DNA from: a beta proteobacterium AAP51
Lineage (GTDB): Bacteria; Pseudomonadota; Gammaproteobacteria; Burkholderiales; Burkholderiaceae_C
Direction: 5' to 3'
Assembly: GCA_001295905.1 (NCBI GenBank)
Contig: LJHT01000026.1
Coordinates: 38,036-102,035 of the forward strand
Length of the DNA stretch: 64,000 nt
A program made the translations under genes and the position numbers. This document shows, in pieces, positions 7,659 to 17,186 of this stretch (within the stretch, counting starts at the first letter, position 1; each line of letters begins with the position of its first letter). Below the pieces are notes generated by a model. The model made no database searches, had not been told where the DNA came from, and worked only from the letters and a program-made list of their open reading frames with translations.

Positions 7659-9104
7659 CTAGTCGCGGGTGACGCGGATGACTTCTTCGAGGGAGGTGAT
7701 GCCTTCACGCACCAGCCGCTCGCCATCTTCACGCATGCTCTTCAGGCCCGCCGCGCGCGCGGCGGCCACCAGTTCCTGCTCGGGCGCGCGGTTGTGCACC
7801 AGGGCCTGCACGTGCTCGTCCACGCGCATGAGTTCGTAGACGCCGGTGCGGCCCTTGTAGCCCGTCATGCTGCACTTCTCGCAACCCACCGGGTGCCAGC
7901 GCGGCTGGCCCTCACCCTCCAAATTCGCGTCGTCGCCGCGCTTCTTGCAATGCGGGCACAGCTTGCGCACCAGGCGCTGGGCCAGCACGCCCAGCAGGCT
8001 GCTGGAAAGCAGGAAAGGCTCGACACCCATGTCGATGAGCCGCGTCACGCTGCTGGGCGCGTCGTTCGTGTGCACCGTGGCCAGCACCAGGTGACCGGTC
8101 AGGCTGGCCTGGATGGCGATGCTGGCGGTTTCGTAGTCGCGGATCTCGCCGATCATGATGACGTCGGGGTCTTGCCGCAGGATGGCACGCAGCGCCTTGG
8201 CAAACGTGAGGTCGATCTTCGGGTTCACCTGCGTCTGGCCGATGCCCGCCAGCTCGTACTCCACTGGGTCTTCCACTGTCAGCACGTTGGTGGTGGCGGT
8301 GTCCACGCGGCCCAGGCTGGCGTAGAGCGTGGTGGTCTTGCCGCTGCCCGTGGGGCCGGTGACGAGCACGATGCCATGCGGCTGCTGCACCAGGCGGTCG
8401 AAGCTCTTCAGCACCTCGCCGTCCATGCCCAGGCCTTCCAGCGTGAAGCGGCTCTCGGTCTTGTCCAGCAGGCGCAGCACGGCGCGTTCGCCGTGCGACG
8501 AGGGCAGCGTGCTCACGCGCACGTCGATGGCGCGGCCGCCGATGCGCAGCGAGATGCGGCCGTCCTGCGGCAGGCGCTTCTCGGCGATGTCGAGCTCGGC
8601 CATGATCTTCAGCCGGCTGATCATCGCCGCATGCAGCGCCTTGTTGGGCTGCACCACCTCGCGCAGCGTGCCGTCCACGCGGAAGCGCACGCTGCTGCTG
8701 CGTTCATAGGGTTCGATGTGGATGTCCGATGCGCCGTCTTTGGCGGCCTGCGTCAGCAGCGCGTTCAGCATGCGGATGATGGGCGCGTCATCCGCGGCTT
8801 CCAGCAGGTCTTCCACCGCCGGCAGCTCTTGCATCATGCGGCTGAGGTCGACGCCGCTTTCCACTTCGCCGATGACGGCCGCGGCGCTGCTTTCGCCACC
8901 GGCATAGGCCGCGGCGATGCGCTGCACCAGCGTGCTGCTGCCTTCACGCTCGAAGCTGGCCACGTCGAACAGGCGCGTCACCTCGGCCAGGGCCGAAGGC
9001 GAGGTGGTCTCGGCGGCCCACAGTGCCAGTTGCTCGCCGTCGTCTTCCAGCAGCAGCGTGTGGGCCTTGGCAAAGGCGTAGGGCAGCGGGTGTCTCACGG
9101 CCAT
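7659..9104 (-). CDS. gspE: Type II secretion ATPase GspE
   Basis: GspE is the cytoplasmic hexameric ATPase that powers pseudopilus assembly. The 481-residue protein has an N-terminal GspL-binding region, Walker [13 protein letters not shown] near residues 246-257, the Asp box and the Walker B/His box ([29 protein letters not shown]). A tetracysteine zinc motif is intact as CPHC and CEKC near residues 382-410. Length is close to the usual 480-500. Gap to gspD is 13 bases and to gspF 2 bases. Confidence 0.96.
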   Translation of the reverse strand: MAVRHPLPYAFAKAHTLLLEDDGEQLALWAAETTSPSALAEVTRLFDVASFEREGSSTLVQRIAAAYAGGESSAAAVIGEVESGVDLSRMMQELPAVEDLLEAADDAPIIRMLNALLTQAAKDGASDIHIEPYERSSSVRFRVDGTLREVVQPNKALHAAMISRLKIMAELDIAEKRLPQDGRISLRIGGRAIDVRVSTLPSSHGERAVLRLLDKTESRFTLEGLGMDGEVLKSFDRLVQQPHGIVLVTGPTGSGKTTTLYASLGRVDTATTNVLTVEDPVEYELAGIGQTQVNPKIDLTFAKALRAILRQDPDVIMIGEIRDYETASIAIQASLTGHLVLATVHTNDAPSSVTRLIDMGVEPFLLSSSLLGVLAQRLVRKLCPHCKKRGDDANLEGEGQPRWHPVGCEKCSMTGYKGRTGVYELMRVDEHVQALVHNRAPEQELVAAARAAGLKSMREDGERLVREGITSLEEVIRVTRD

Positions 9105-9117
9105 GGGAGCGTGGCCT

Positions 9118-11292
9118 TCAGTTGCGCGGCTCGGCCGGGGCCGGCACGGCAGGCACGGCCGCGCCGGGCGGTGGCGGCGCCAGCGGTTCGGTGGCCCCGG
9201 GCCGCGGCGGCAGCACGGGCGATTCGTTGATGGGCATCACGATGCTGGGCTGCGGCTGCGTGGTCTGCTGCTGGCCGCGAATCTGGTCGTAGCGGTCGGC
9301 CGAGAAACGGTTGGCCGATTCGGCATCGCGCATCACGATCGGCCGCAGGAAGACCATCAGGTTGGTGCGGCGCCGCTCGCGGCTTTCGCTGCGGAACAGC
9401 GCGCCCAGCCAGGGAATGTCGCCCAGCAGCGGCACCTTGCTCTTGTTCGTGACGAAACGGTCTTCGATCAGCCCGCCCAGCACCAGGATGGCGCCGTCGT
9501 CCACCACCACGGTGTTCTCGATGCTGCGCTTGGTGGTGCTGGGGCCGGCGTTGGTGGTGCCGGCGGCGGTGTCGGTCTTGACGCTGCTCTGTTCCTGGAA
9601 GATGGTCATGCGCACCGCGCCTCCTTCACCGATCTGCGGGCGTATGCGCAGCGTGATGCCCACGTCTTTCCGCTCGATGGTCTGAAAGGGGTTGGCGTTG
9701 CCGCCCGTGCCGCCCGCGCCGGTGAACTGGCCGGTGATGAAGGGCACGTTCTCGCCCACCACGATCTTGGCTTCTTCGTTGTCCAGCGTGATGAGGTTGG
9801 GGGTGCTGACGATGTTGGTCTCGGCCTGGCTCTGCAGCACACGCGCGATGGCGGCCAGGGAGGTGACGCCGTTGTAGGCCCGCAGCAGGCCCAGGTTCAG
9901 GCCCTGGCCGAGGTTGATCTGCCCCTGCACCGCACCAGTGTTCACGCTGATGATGTTGCCCACGCCGCCAGCCGGCGTGAAGTTGGTGCCGCCGGCCAGG
10001 CCGGTGCGGTCGCCGCTCTGGCCCAGCAGGCCCTGCCACTGGAAGCCGAAGTCGGCGGCGTCGCCACCCGAGACCTCGACGATCATGCTTTCGATGTAGA
10101 CCTGGGCGCGGCGTGAATCGAGCTGGTCGATCAGTGCGCGCACCTGTTTGTACAGCGGTTCTGGCGCGGTGATGATGAGCGAGTTGGTGGCCGGGTCGGC
10201 CTGGATGAAGCCGCCCGTGCTGGGCGCGGCAGCGCCCGTCACCGCCGCCGTGGCCTGCGGGCTGGCGCCGCCCTGCCCGCCCTGGGCGCCGGCATTGGCC
10301 TGCGGCTGCTGCACCGGTGACGGCGCTCCGCCCCCGCCCGTGCTGGCGCCCGAGCCCCCGCCGATGGCGCCGAAGGCAGCGCGCACCACGGTGGCCAGGC
10401 GCGTGGCCTCGGCGTTCTTCAGGTGCACCACCCACATGCCGCCGCCCGGGCCCAGCAGCGTGCTGGGGCGGTCGAGCTGGGCGATGGTGGCGCGCACCTG
10501 CGCCAGGCGCGCCGGGTTGGCGGCCTTGATGAGCAGCGCGTTAGCGCGTGAATCGGCCAGCACCGTGGTGCCGCCGCCCGCGCTGGGCACGCCCGGCACC
10601 TGGGCACCGCCGCCGCTGTCGCTCAGGCGCTGCACCAGCGGCGCCAGGTCGGCGGCCACGGCGTGCTGCAGCGGCACGACCTCGACGCCGGTGTTCGAAG
10701 GCAGGTCCAGCGCAGCGATGATGCGGCCGATGCGCTCGAGGTTGCCCGCGTAGTCGGTGATCACCAGCGCATTGCTGGCGGGGTTGGCGTTGATGGTGTT
10801 GTTGGCGCTGATCAGCGGCCGCAGGATGGGCACGAGGTTGTTCGGGTTCTCGTGGCGCAGCGTGAAGATCTGCGTGATGACCTGGTCGCCCTTGGCGCCC
10901 ACGGCCGTGGCCTCGCCCACCGAGACGGTGCCGGTCTGCAGCTTGGCATCGGCCTCGGGCACCACCTTCAGAAGGCCGCCGCTTTCCACCACCGCAAAGC
11001 CCAGGCCGCGCAGCGCGCTCTGGTAGCTCTGCCAGGCCTGGCGGATGCTTTGCGGCTGCTCGCTGTAGACGGTGATGCTGCCCTTCACGCGCGGGTCGAC
11101 GACGATGGGCCGGCCGATCATCGCGGCGAAGGCGCGCGTCACGCCGTCGATGTCGGCGTTGACGAAGTTCACCGTCACCGGGGCGCGCGAACGCGTGGGG
11201 AGGTCTTGCGCCTGGCTGGCGGGCAGCGGAGCCCCCAGAAGCAGGGCCAGGGCCAGGGCCGGCGTACCGCGGCCGAGTTGCCGAAAGTTCAT
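9118..11292 (-). CDS. gspD: Type II secretion secretin GspD
   Basis: GspD forms the outer-membrane channel of the type II system. The protein of about 724 residues has a signal peptide ([20 protein letters not shown]...ASQAQ), N0-N3 domains (for example [20 protein letters not shown] and [16 protein letters not shown]), a Gly/Ser/Pro-rich insert in the third N domain and the secretin barrel ([33 protein letters not shown]). The C-terminal tail is Pro-rich. Two starts are possible: an ATG at 11298 overlapping the gspN stop, and the ATG at 11292, preferred because AGGA lies six bases upstream of it. Confidence 0.95.
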   Translation of the reverse strand: MNFRQLGRGTPALALALLLGAPLPASQAQDLPTRSRAPVTVNFVNADIDGVTRAFAAMIGRPIVVDPRVKGSITVYSEQPQSIRQAWQSYQSALRGLGFAVVESGGLLKVVPEADAKLQTGTVSVGEATAVGAKGDQVITQIFTLRHENPNNLVPILRPLISANNTINANPASNALVITDYAGNLERIGRIIAALDLPSNTGVEVVPLQHAVAADLAPLVQRLSDSGGGAQVPGVPSAGGGTTVLADSRANALLIKAANPARLAQVRATIAQLDRPSTLLGPGGGMWVVHLKNAEATRLATVVRAAFGAIGGGSGASTGGGGAPSPVQQPQANAGAQGGQGGASPQATAAVTGAAAPSTGGFIQADPATNSLIITAPEPLYKQVRALIDQLDSRRAQVYIESMIVEVSGGDAADFGFQWQGLLGQSGDRTGLAGGTNFTPAGGVGNIISVNTGAVQGQINLGQGLNLGLLRAYNGVTSLAAIARVLQSQAETNIVSTPNLITLDNEEAKIVVGENVPFITGQFTGAGGTGGNANPFQTIERKDVGITLRIRPQIGEGGAVRMTIFQEQSSVKTDTAAGTTNAGPSTTKRSIENTVVVDDGAILVLGGLIEDRFVTNKSKVPLLGDIPWLGALFRSESRERRRTNLMVFLRPIVMRDAESANRFSADRYDQIRGQQQTTQPQPSIVMPINESPVLPPRPGATEPLAPPPPGAAVPAVPAPAEPRN

Positions 11293-11294
11293 GC

Positions 11295-12158
11295 TCATCC
11301 TATGGAAATGACCGAGAAGGCACCTTGGCGCCGCCCGATGATGTTCAGCAAGTTGCCCAGTGCCGCTTCGAAGCCGGCGGCCGCGCTGGCCTGCCCGGTG
11401 AAGCGCAGGCGCGAAGAGGCGCCGGCACCCAGCCACTGGCCGCTGCCGGAGAGCTGCAGTGCGCCCTCGGTGGTGGACAGCTGCAGCTGTGCCGGGCCGG
11501 CGGCGGCGTCGCCACCCACCGTGAGGCGGTAGCTGCCCAGGCTTTCCAGTGTCGACAGGCGCGAAGCCAGCGTGGCCAGCGTCAGCTCGAGCTGGCCGGT
11601 GAAGCGCCATCGGCCTTGCACCTGTTCCAGCACCAGGCCCGGGCTGTGCAGCTGCAGCGTGCCGGTAGGCCGAAGTGTGTTCCACGGCGTGCCCAGGCCC
11701 ACCAGCCACGAGGCCGGCCATTGGCCCAGCGCCGGGCCAGACCCGGCCACGGGTACGGCCTGCGGGACGGCACCGGGCGCAGCCTGCATCCCGGCACCCG
11801 GCAGTTCCACGCGCAGGCGGCCCAGGCCCGCCACCAGGCGCAGTTGCAGCTCACCGTTCAGGCAGCAGGCCTGGGTGGCACGCAGGGCCAGGGACAGGCT
11901 CAGCGGTTCGGGGCGCAGCCGCCAGTGCAGGCGGTCGGGCAGCGCGCTGGCGTCGCGGCTGCCTTCGCCCCCGGTCAGCACGAGCACGGCATTGCCATTC
12001 CAGACCGTGCCGCGCGCATCGGCCAGCAGCAGGCGCTGGCCCGTGGCGCTGGCCAGCGCCCCCGCCAGCCAGGCCGCCGGGGCCTGCAGCACCAGCGTGC
12101 ACAGTGCGCCAGCGGCCACGCCGGCCAGCACCCAGGCCTTGGTGCCGCGTTTGTTCAA
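11295..12158 (-). CDS. gspN: Type II secretion protein GspN
   Basis: GspN is an accessory inner-membrane-anchored periplasmic subunit of some type II systems, and its role is not firmly defined. The 287-residue protein has one N-terminal membrane segment (WVLAGVAAGALCTLVLQ) and a periplasmic region with ADARGTVWNGNAVLVLTGG, a typical GspN motif, then beta-rich sequence. It has no enzymatic motif. Its ATG overlaps the gspM stop and its stop overlaps the upstream gspD start codon, so the operon is compact here. Identification rests on the motif and on its position between gspM and gspD. Confidence 0.85.
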   Translation of the reverse strand: MNKRGTKAWVLAGVAAGALCTLVLQAPAAWLAGALASATGQRLLLADARGTVWNGNAVLVLTGGEGSRDASALPDRLHWRLRPEPLSLSLALRATQACCLNGELQLRLVAGLGRLRVELPGAGMQAAPGAVPQAVPVAGSGPALGQWPASWLVGLGTPWNTLRPTGTLQLHSPGLVLEQVQGRWRFTGQLELTLATLASRLSTLESLGSYRLTVGGDAAAGPAQLQLSTTEGALQLSGSGQWLGAGASSRLRFTGQASAAAGFEAALGNLLNIIGRRQGAFSVISIG

Positions 12159-12679
12159 GGCGCGCCCCCGATGGCCACCACCAGGGTGCCGCTGTACCCG
12201 GGGCCGCTGCGCAGCAGGCTGGCTTCCACCGGCCGTGCGCGGGCACCGGAACGGGCTTCGGCCAGCCAGTCGCGCAGCTGGCTGGTGCTGATGCCGTTGA
12301 GCGTGAGCACGGCGCGGTCGCCCTGCAGCGAGAGCTTGGCCTGTTCACCCAGCCGCTCGGTGGCCGCGCGCAGGGCGGCGGCGGCCTGCTCGCCATTGAC
12401 GGGCGGAGTGCTCCGCAGCTCGGCCGCTTCGGCGGCCAGGCGCTGCATGGTGCGCAGCTGGGCCTCGGCGGCCTCGATCGCGGCCGGGGCCGTGCGCAGC
12501 GTCTGCAGCGCCGGCTGCAGCGCCAGCCACCACAGCAGGGCCAGCAGCACCACGCCCGCCGCCAGCGCCACCAGGCGGCGTTCACGCGCGGGCAGCGTGC
12601 GCCACCACTGGCGCAGCGGCGCCAGGGCGCCGGCCGGGCTGCCGCCCACGGCCGCCGTACCGGTGCTGGAGGTGTTCAT
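12155..12679 (-). CDS. gspM: Type II secretion protein GspM
   Basis: GspM partners GspL in the inner-membrane assembly platform. The 174-residue protein has a short cytoplasmic N-terminus, a WWRTLPARERRLVALAAGVV motif followed by one membrane segment (ALLWWLALQPAL) and a periplasmic domain. The four-base overlaps with gspL and gspN support coupled translation. The sequence is poorly conserved in the family, so the call leans on order and topology. Confidence 0.87.
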   Translation of the reverse strand: MNTSSTGTAAVGGSPAGALAPLRQWWRTLPARERRLVALAAGVVLLALLWWLALQPALQTLRTAPAAIEAAEAQLRTMQRLAAEAAELRSTPPVNGEQAAAALRAATERLGEQAKLSLQGDRAVLTLNGISTSQLRDWLAEARSGARARPVEASLLRSGPGYSGTLVVAIGGAP

Positions 12680-13977
12680 GGCCGCCTCCCTGCCGCGGGC
12701 GCCTGGCGGGCCAGCACCAGCCGGCCCTCGCTCAATTCGGCCGTCACCGTGCTGCCGCGCAGGCGTTCCTGCATCTGCGCCAGCTGCGGTGCACCGAAGC
12801 CGGGGGCGGCCAGCGTGAGCCGGCTGCCATCGAAACTGAGCGTCTGCACCGGGCCCTGGCCGTCGGGCCAGGCGGCGGCAGCGGCCCCCATCAACGCTTC
12901 CAGGTCGCCGTCACCCGGGCGGCCGGCCGCGGCACGCAGGCGCTCGGTTTCGCGCTGCATCTGCAAGGGCGCGTCGAGCACCACGCGCACCCCGGGGTGG
13001 GTGGTGGTGAGCAGGGTCTTCATCGCGCTGCGCTGGTCTTCCAGCGCCTGGCGCTGCTGCCAGGCGTAGACATTGAGGCCCAGCAACTGCAGGCCGACCA
13101 GCGCCACCAGGCCCAGGCGCACCGGGCGCCATTCGCGGCTGAAGAAGCGCTGCCCGGCACCGCGCAGCGCACGCGTGCCGCGCATGCGCACGGCCAGGTC
13201 GAACTGACGCAGGTTGTGGCTGGCCTGGGCAGCCTCCAACGCGCGCTCGGCTTCGGTCATCAGCGCGACGGGCGCGCCCAGCCACTGCTCGGCTGCTGCA
13301 GCCGCAGCGGGCGTGGCGGTCCAGCGGGCGGCCTGTGCCTCGGGCTGCAGCGCACGCGCCAGGGCACCGCCCAGGCGCACACAGGCCACGCCGTCGGGGC
13401 GGGCCAGGCTCAACCAGGGCTGGGCCTCGGCGCCTTCACCCGCGCTTTCGCTGTCGCCTTGGGCGTGGAAGTGCCCGCGCGCGGGCTCGCCAGTGGCCGG
13501 CGGCGCGGTGGCGGCCACCACACGTTCCACCACGAGGCCAGCGCCTTCCAGCGCAGTCAGGGCGGCCGCCAGGCGTGGGCGGTGCGTCACCGCCACCCAG
13601 CCCGGCTGGCCCGCGGTGCTGCCTGCGGCCAGGGCGAAGTGCAGGCTGTCGTCTTCCTCGAGCAGGGCTTCTTCCATCACGCCCAGCAGGGCCGAGCGCA
13701 AGCGGGCGGGCGGGGCCCGGGGAATGTCCACGCGGTGCCAGCTCACGTCGCCTTCGGCGAGCACCAGCACCACCTGGTCGGCGCGCGGCAGCAGGGCGGG
13801 GGCGGCACTGCCTTGCTGCGCCACGCTGCTGCCGTCGGTGCTGAAGACGAAGCTCCAGGCCGAGGGCAGCTTCAGGGCCGCGCCCGAACGGGCCTGGGCC
13901 GCGACGGCGTCATTGCCCCCAGCGGCGCGGGCGGCCAGGCGTTCACGGGGGGGAAGCAACAGGGCAAGCAGGGACAT
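12676..13977 (-). CDS. gspL: Type II secretion protein GspL
   Basis: GspL links the GspE ATPase to the inner-membrane platform. The protein (about 433 residues from the chosen start) has a cytoplasmic actin-like domain (residues 1 to about 240, with VLVLAEGDVSWHRVDIPRAP and MEEALLEEDD), one membrane span (LGLVALVGLQLLGLNVYAW) and a periplasmic ferredoxin-like domain. The ATG at 13977 (MSLLALLLPPRER) was chosen because upstream sequence in the same frame is Pro/Cys/Arg-rich and unlike the family. The 120 bases between it and gspK are unusually long for this operon and contain nothing recognisable. Confidence 0.88.
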   Translation of the reverse strand: MSLLALLLPPRERLAARAAGGNDAVAAQARSGAALKLPSAWSFVFSTDGSSVAQQGSAAPALLPRADQVVLVLAEGDVSWHRVDIPRAPPARLRSALLGVMEEALLEEDDSLHFALAAGSTAGQPGWVAVTHRPRLAAALTALEGAGLVVERVVAATAPPATGEPARGHFHAQGDSESAGEGAEAQPWLSLARPDGVACVRLGGALARALQPEAQAARWTATPAAAAAAEQWLGAPVALMTEAERALEAAQASHNLRQFDLAVRMRGTRALRGAGQRFFSREWRPVRLGLVALVGLQLLGLNVYAWQQRQALEDQRSAMKTLLTTTHPGVRVVLDAPLQMQRETERLRAAAGRPGDGDLEALMGAAAAAWPDGQGPVQTLSFDGSRLTLAAPGFGAPQLAQMQERLRGSTVTAELSEGRLVLARQAPAAGRRP

Positions 13978-14097
13978 CGCTGGGGCGGGGGCAGGGTCAG
14001 GCGCTCGGCAGGTGCGGGGCAAGCCGGCCCCCAGGGGGCAGGCGGCGCGTATTGTGGCCTTGGCGGCCGGCGGCAGCACCGGCGCGAATGAGGGCCT

Positions 14098-15075
14098 TCA
14101 CAAGCCGGCCGCCGTGAAGCTTTGGCGTTCTCGGCGGCGCACCGTGATGCGGTCGCCGTCGCGCTGCACCAGCGAGCGCTCTTCGAGCACCCGCTCTTCC
14201 AGCCGCAGCCGGCCCGAGACGAAAAACCATGACGAGCCCACGCCCACGCGGTTGGGGTCGAGCTTGATGCTGTCGTTGGCCAGCAGCGTCTGGATGTCGG
14301 TGATGCTCTCGAAGGGCTTGCGCTGGCGCGCCTGCACCAGGCGTTCGGCGGTGCCCAGGTCGATGCCGTCGATGGCGGCCATCAGCACCTCGCGCGGGGC
14401 GGTGTTGGCATTGACGGGCGTGGGCAGCGGCAGCAGGTCGACCCAGGGCGCCAGGCGCGCCAGCGTGGCGGTGTCGATGCCCAGCCACACCAGGTCGGCC
14501 AGCTGGGCCGGGCGCAGTGGCCTCTCGGCGTTGGCCGGGGTTTCTGCGGTGACCACGCCCGTGGCCAGCACCAGGCCTTCGGCGATGCGCGTGGCGGTGT
14601 CGCCCGGGGCACCGGCCAGGTCGGCCAGACGCTGCAGGGCGGCCAACTGCACGTCTTGCGGCTTGCCCGCGCCATCCACCAGGCCGCGCAGGTTGAAGCG
14701 TGCCTGCGCGTCGACGATGCTGCCGCTGATGAAGGCTTCGGGCCCGCCGTCGGTGTTGTTGTCCTTGTCGGCCGCCAGGAAGGTGGACAAGCGCGCTTCG
14801 GCCAGCGGTGTGGCCCAGGGCTCGTCGAGCGAATCGCGCGCCTGGCCGCGCTGGCGCGCATCGCGGCCGTCTTCCCTCAGGATGAGGCGCGCCCAGTCGA
14901 GCGCGCCGCTGAGGATCCACGCCGCTTGCGCCCGCGCACGCTCGGCGGCTTCCACCTGCACCGCGCGGGTCTGCAGCCACACCATGCCGCTGGCCACGGT
15001 GGTGATGAGCGCGACGATGACCATCGCCAGCAAGAGCGCCGCGCCGCGCTGGCGCAGGGCTGGTGCGGCCTTCAT
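14098..15075 (-). CDS. gspK: Type II secretion minor pseudopilin GspK
   Basis: GspK is the large minor pseudopilin that caps the pseudopilus with GspI and GspJ. The 325-residue protein has a prepilin leader ending RQRG followed by the hydrophobic helix AALLLAMVIVALITTVASG, without the Glu5 typical of other pseudopilins, as expected for GspK. The soluble domain includes FISGSIVDAQARFNLRGL and PVNANTAPREVLMAAI, both GspK hallmarks, and calcium-site-type acidic residues (ADKDNNTDGG). Its start overlaps the gspJ stop by 4 bases. Confidence 0.92.
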   Translation of the reverse strand: MKAAPALRQRGAALLLAMVIVALITTVASGMVWLQTRAVQVEAAERARAQAAWILSGALDWARLILREDGRDARQRGQARDSLDEPWATPLAEARLSTFLAADKDNNTDGGPEAFISGSIVDAQARFNLRGLVDGAGKPQDVQLAALQRLADLAGAPGDTATRIAEGLVLATGVVTAETPANAERPLRPAQLADLVWLGIDTATLARLAPWVDLLPLPTPVNANTAPREVLMAAIDGIDLGTAERLVQARQRKPFESITDIQTLLANDSIKLDPNRVGVGSSWFFVSGRLRLEERVLEERSLVQRDGDRITVRRRERQSFTAAGL

Positions 15076-15845
15076 GACGCCGAAGGCCCGAGGGCGATGT
15101 CGCGCGTGAGCACCTGGCCGCCCAGCGTGATCTGCAGCCGCACGGCTTCGGGCAGGGCTTCGCGCAGCTGCACGGGCACGGGGGGCGGGGGCGGGGGCGG
15201 GGGATTGCCCGGGCCGGGGCCGGGGCCGGAGTTAGGGTTGGAGTTGGGATTCGCCGGCGGCGTCTGCGGTGGTGCCTGCGGCGGCGGGTTCACGGCCGGC
15301 TGTGGCGCCACCAGGTCGCCGGTGGACTGCGCATTGCTCCATTGTCCGCCGCGCGCGTAGTAGATCTGCCACTGCGCCGCGTCCTGCGCCAGCTTCACGG
15401 TGCCGGGCTCGGTGCCCAGCAGCTGCTGGCTGCGCAGCCAGGCCTCTTGCAGTTCCGCCACGCGCACCAGCGTCGGGCCGGCCCAGCGCTGCCACTCATT
15501 GTTGCGCACGGCCCAGGCCACCAGCTGCACGCCGCCTTCGCTGCGCCGCGTCAGGCGCAGGGTCTGGCCGTCGAAGGCCAGCGGCGGCACGGCTTCGGTG
15601 TCGTAGAGGGCCAGCAGGTCTTGTTCCCACTGCGTCAGCACCGTGGCCAGGCGCACGGTGCGGTCCAGGCGCTGCTGGCTGTCGTCGCGCGAGCGCAGCA
15701 CGGTGTCCAGCGCCTGCCAGGCCAAGCCGGCCAGCAGGGCCATCACCAGCAGCGCCACCAGCACTTCCACCAGCGTGAAGCCGGCGCTGCGACGGCCCAG
15801 GGCTGTGCCGCCGGGCCCGCTGCCGCGCTGCGCGCCTGCCTTCAT
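15072..15845 (-). CDS. gspJ: Type II secretion minor pseudopilin GspJ with Pro-rich insert
   Basis: GspJ is a minor pseudopilin of the tip complex. The 257-residue protein has a leader ending RRSAG, cleaved before FTLVEVLVALLVMALLAG (Glu at +5 present), and the usual VLRSRDDSQQRLDRTVRL region. Residues 181-225 form an unusual linker of Pro runs, NPNSNPNS, GPGPGPG and eight consecutive prolines, ahead of the last 30 residues. This comes from a low-complexity DNA stretch at about 15181-15250. Start and stop overlap gspI and gspK by 4 bases. Confidence 0.92.
   Translation of the reverse strand: MKAGAQRGSGPGGTALGRRSAGFTLVEVLVALLVMALLAGLAWQALDTVLRSRDDSQQRLDRTVRLATVLTQWEQDLLALYDTEAVPPLAFDGQTLRLTRRSEGGVQLVAWAVRNNEWQRWAGPTLVRVAELQEAWLRSQQLLGTEPGTVKLAQDAAQWQIYYARGGQWSNAQSTGDLVAPQPAVNPPPQAPPQTPPANPNSNPNSGPGPGPGNPPPPPPPPVPVQLREALPEAVRLQITLGGQVLTRDIALGPSAS
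15181..15250. repeat. Low-complexity G-rich tract inside gspJ
   Basis: The plus strand reads repeated GGGGGC units (15181-15203), then CGGGGC-type repeats, then GTTGGGA-like repeats. It encodes the Pro/Gly/Asn/Ser linker of GspJ on the other strand. Such tracts slip in replication, so length variation between strains is likely. Confidence 0.7.
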
Positions 15846-16210
15846 GGCCGCGGCAGCACAGTGGACAGCGTCAGCAGCTGCCGGCCTTCAGCGTCGAAGA
15901 TGACGGCATCCACGCGCCTGAAATTGGGGTTGGGCGTGGGCCGGGTCTGCAGCTGGCCCGGGTAGCTGCGGCCGAGCTGCTCGCAGCTGATGTCGGCATC
16001 GCCCACGCCCGGGAAGGTGCGGCTGATGCGCAGCCCCGTGAGCGCGTTCTCGGCGCACCACTGCGCCGCCACCACATCGGACAGGCGCTGCGCGTTGTCG
16101 CTGAGCACCCCGGCCGCACGCAGCCCGGCGCCCAGCGCGATGGCCACGATGGTCAGCGCCACCATCACCTCGATGAGCGTGAAGCCGCGGTGGTGGCGAA
16201 GGGTCTTCAC
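15842..16210 (-). CDS. gspI: Type II secretion minor pseudopilin GspI
   Basis: GspI nucleates the minor pseudopilin tip. The 122-residue protein has a short leader HHRG followed by FTLIEVMVALTIVAIALGAG (Glu at +5), then LSDNAQRLSDVVAAQWCAEN and VDAVIFDAEG, a typical GspI pattern. The four-base overlaps with gspH and gspJ show translational coupling. Confidence 0.92.
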   Translation of the reverse strand: MKTLRHHRGFTLIEVMVALTIVAIALGAGLRAAGVLSDNAQRLSDVVAAQWCAENALTGLRISRTFPGVGDADISCEQLGRSYPGQLQTRPTPNPNFRRVDAVIFDAEGRQLLTLSTVLPRP

Positions 16211-16743
16211 GGTGCGGCCCCGCTGCCGGCCACGGCGAAGGGACCGAGGCCGTCGCTGGCGAGTTCGAGCCGCTGGTTCTCGAGTCGCAGCACGATGCGC
16301 TGCGGCGGCAGGATGGCCTCGGGCCCCAGCACCACCGTGGCCGCGCCCACCACCTGGGCCTGCGTGGCGGGGTCGAGCCAGCGTGTGGGCAGGGCCTGCA
16401 GTTCCGACAGGCCGACGAAGCGGAACTGCACATCGGGGTCGGGGTCGCTGCTGCCTTCGCGCTTGGGCACCCAGCGCACCGTGGTGCCCGCCACGCGGGC
16501 CTCGGCGCGCGCCATCTCCAGCAGCGCCGCCAGACGGGCGCCTTCTTCTTCCAGCTTGGCGGCATGACCGTCGCGCAGGCTCAGCGTGATGAGCCCGGCC
16601 GAGATGGCGACGATGGCGATGACGACCAGCAGTTCGATGAGCGTGAAACCGCCGGGGCGTGCCCCGCTTCGGCCCCGGTGCACAGCGCCTGCAGCCGCCG
16701 CGGCAGCCGCAGCGCCGCTACTGCCAGGAGCCGATATCGGCAT
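16207..16743 (-). CDS. gspH: Type II secretion minor pseudopilin GspH
   Basis: GspH is a minor pseudopilin. From the ATG at 16743 the protein has about 178 residues: a long Ala-rich leader, the cleavage site PGG before FTLIELLVVIAIVAISAG, then LARLAALLEMARAEARV-like GspH sequence. This ATG overlaps the gspG 3' end by 26 bases but is preceded by GAAGG at good spacing; a GTG at 16758 and another at 16683 (no overlap, shorter leader) are alternatives. Confidence 0.88.
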   Translation of the reverse strand: MPISAPGSSGAAAAAAAAGAVHRGRSGARPGGFTLIELLVVIAIVAISAGLITLSLRDGHAAKLEEEGARLAALLEMARAEARVAGTTVRWVPKREGSSDPDPDVQFRFVGLSELQALPTRWLDPATQAQVVGAATVVLGPEAILPPQRIVLRLENQRLELASDGLGPFAVAGSGAAP

Positions 16744-17164
16744 TGGCGCCTTCACCACCCGGCTGGCCGTCAGCGCCGAAGCTGAAGATGTCGATCTCGC
16801 CGTTCACGCCGGGGTTCAGGTACTGGTAGGGGCGGCTCCAGGGGTCGGCGGGCAGCTTCTCGATGTAGGGCTTCCAGTTGGGCGGCACGGGGCTGACGGT
16901 GGGCTTGCGCACCAGCGCGTCCAGGCCTTGCTCGGCGCTCGGGTAGCGCTGGTTGTCGATCTTGTAGCGCTTGAGCGATTCGCTCAGCTGCTTGATGTCG
17001 GTGCGCGCGGCGGTGACCCGGGCGTCGTCGAGGCTGCTGAAGAGGTTGGGCACGATCAGTGCGCCCAGCACGCCGATGATGACCAGCACCACGAGCAGTT
17101 CGATGAGGGTGAAGCCGCGCGGGCGGCGGGCGGCGACAGGGGCGCGGTGGTGGGAAAGCAGCAT
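16718..17164 (-). CDS. gspG: Type II secretion major pseudopilin GspG
   Basis: GspG is the main subunit of the pseudopilus. The 148-residue protein has the leader RRPRG, then FTLIELLVVLVIIGVLGALI, and the conserved GspG body PNLFSSLDDARVTAARTDIK, YPSAEQGLDALV, LPADPWSRPYQYLNPG and FSFGADGQPGGEGANADIGS, including the calcium-binding C-terminus. It is the first gene of the minus-strand gsp operon, and its ATG is only 22 bases from that of divergent gspC. Confidence 0.97.
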   Translation of the reverse strand: MLLSHHRAPVAARRPRGFTLIELLVVLVIIGVLGALIVPNLFSSLDDARVTAARTDIKQLSESLKRYKIDNQRYPSAEQGLDALVRKPTVSPVPPNWKPYIEKLPADPWSRPYQYLNPGVNGEIDIFSFGADGQPGGEGANADIGSWQ

Positions 17165-17186
17165 GCTTGCATGATAATCCGCAGCT

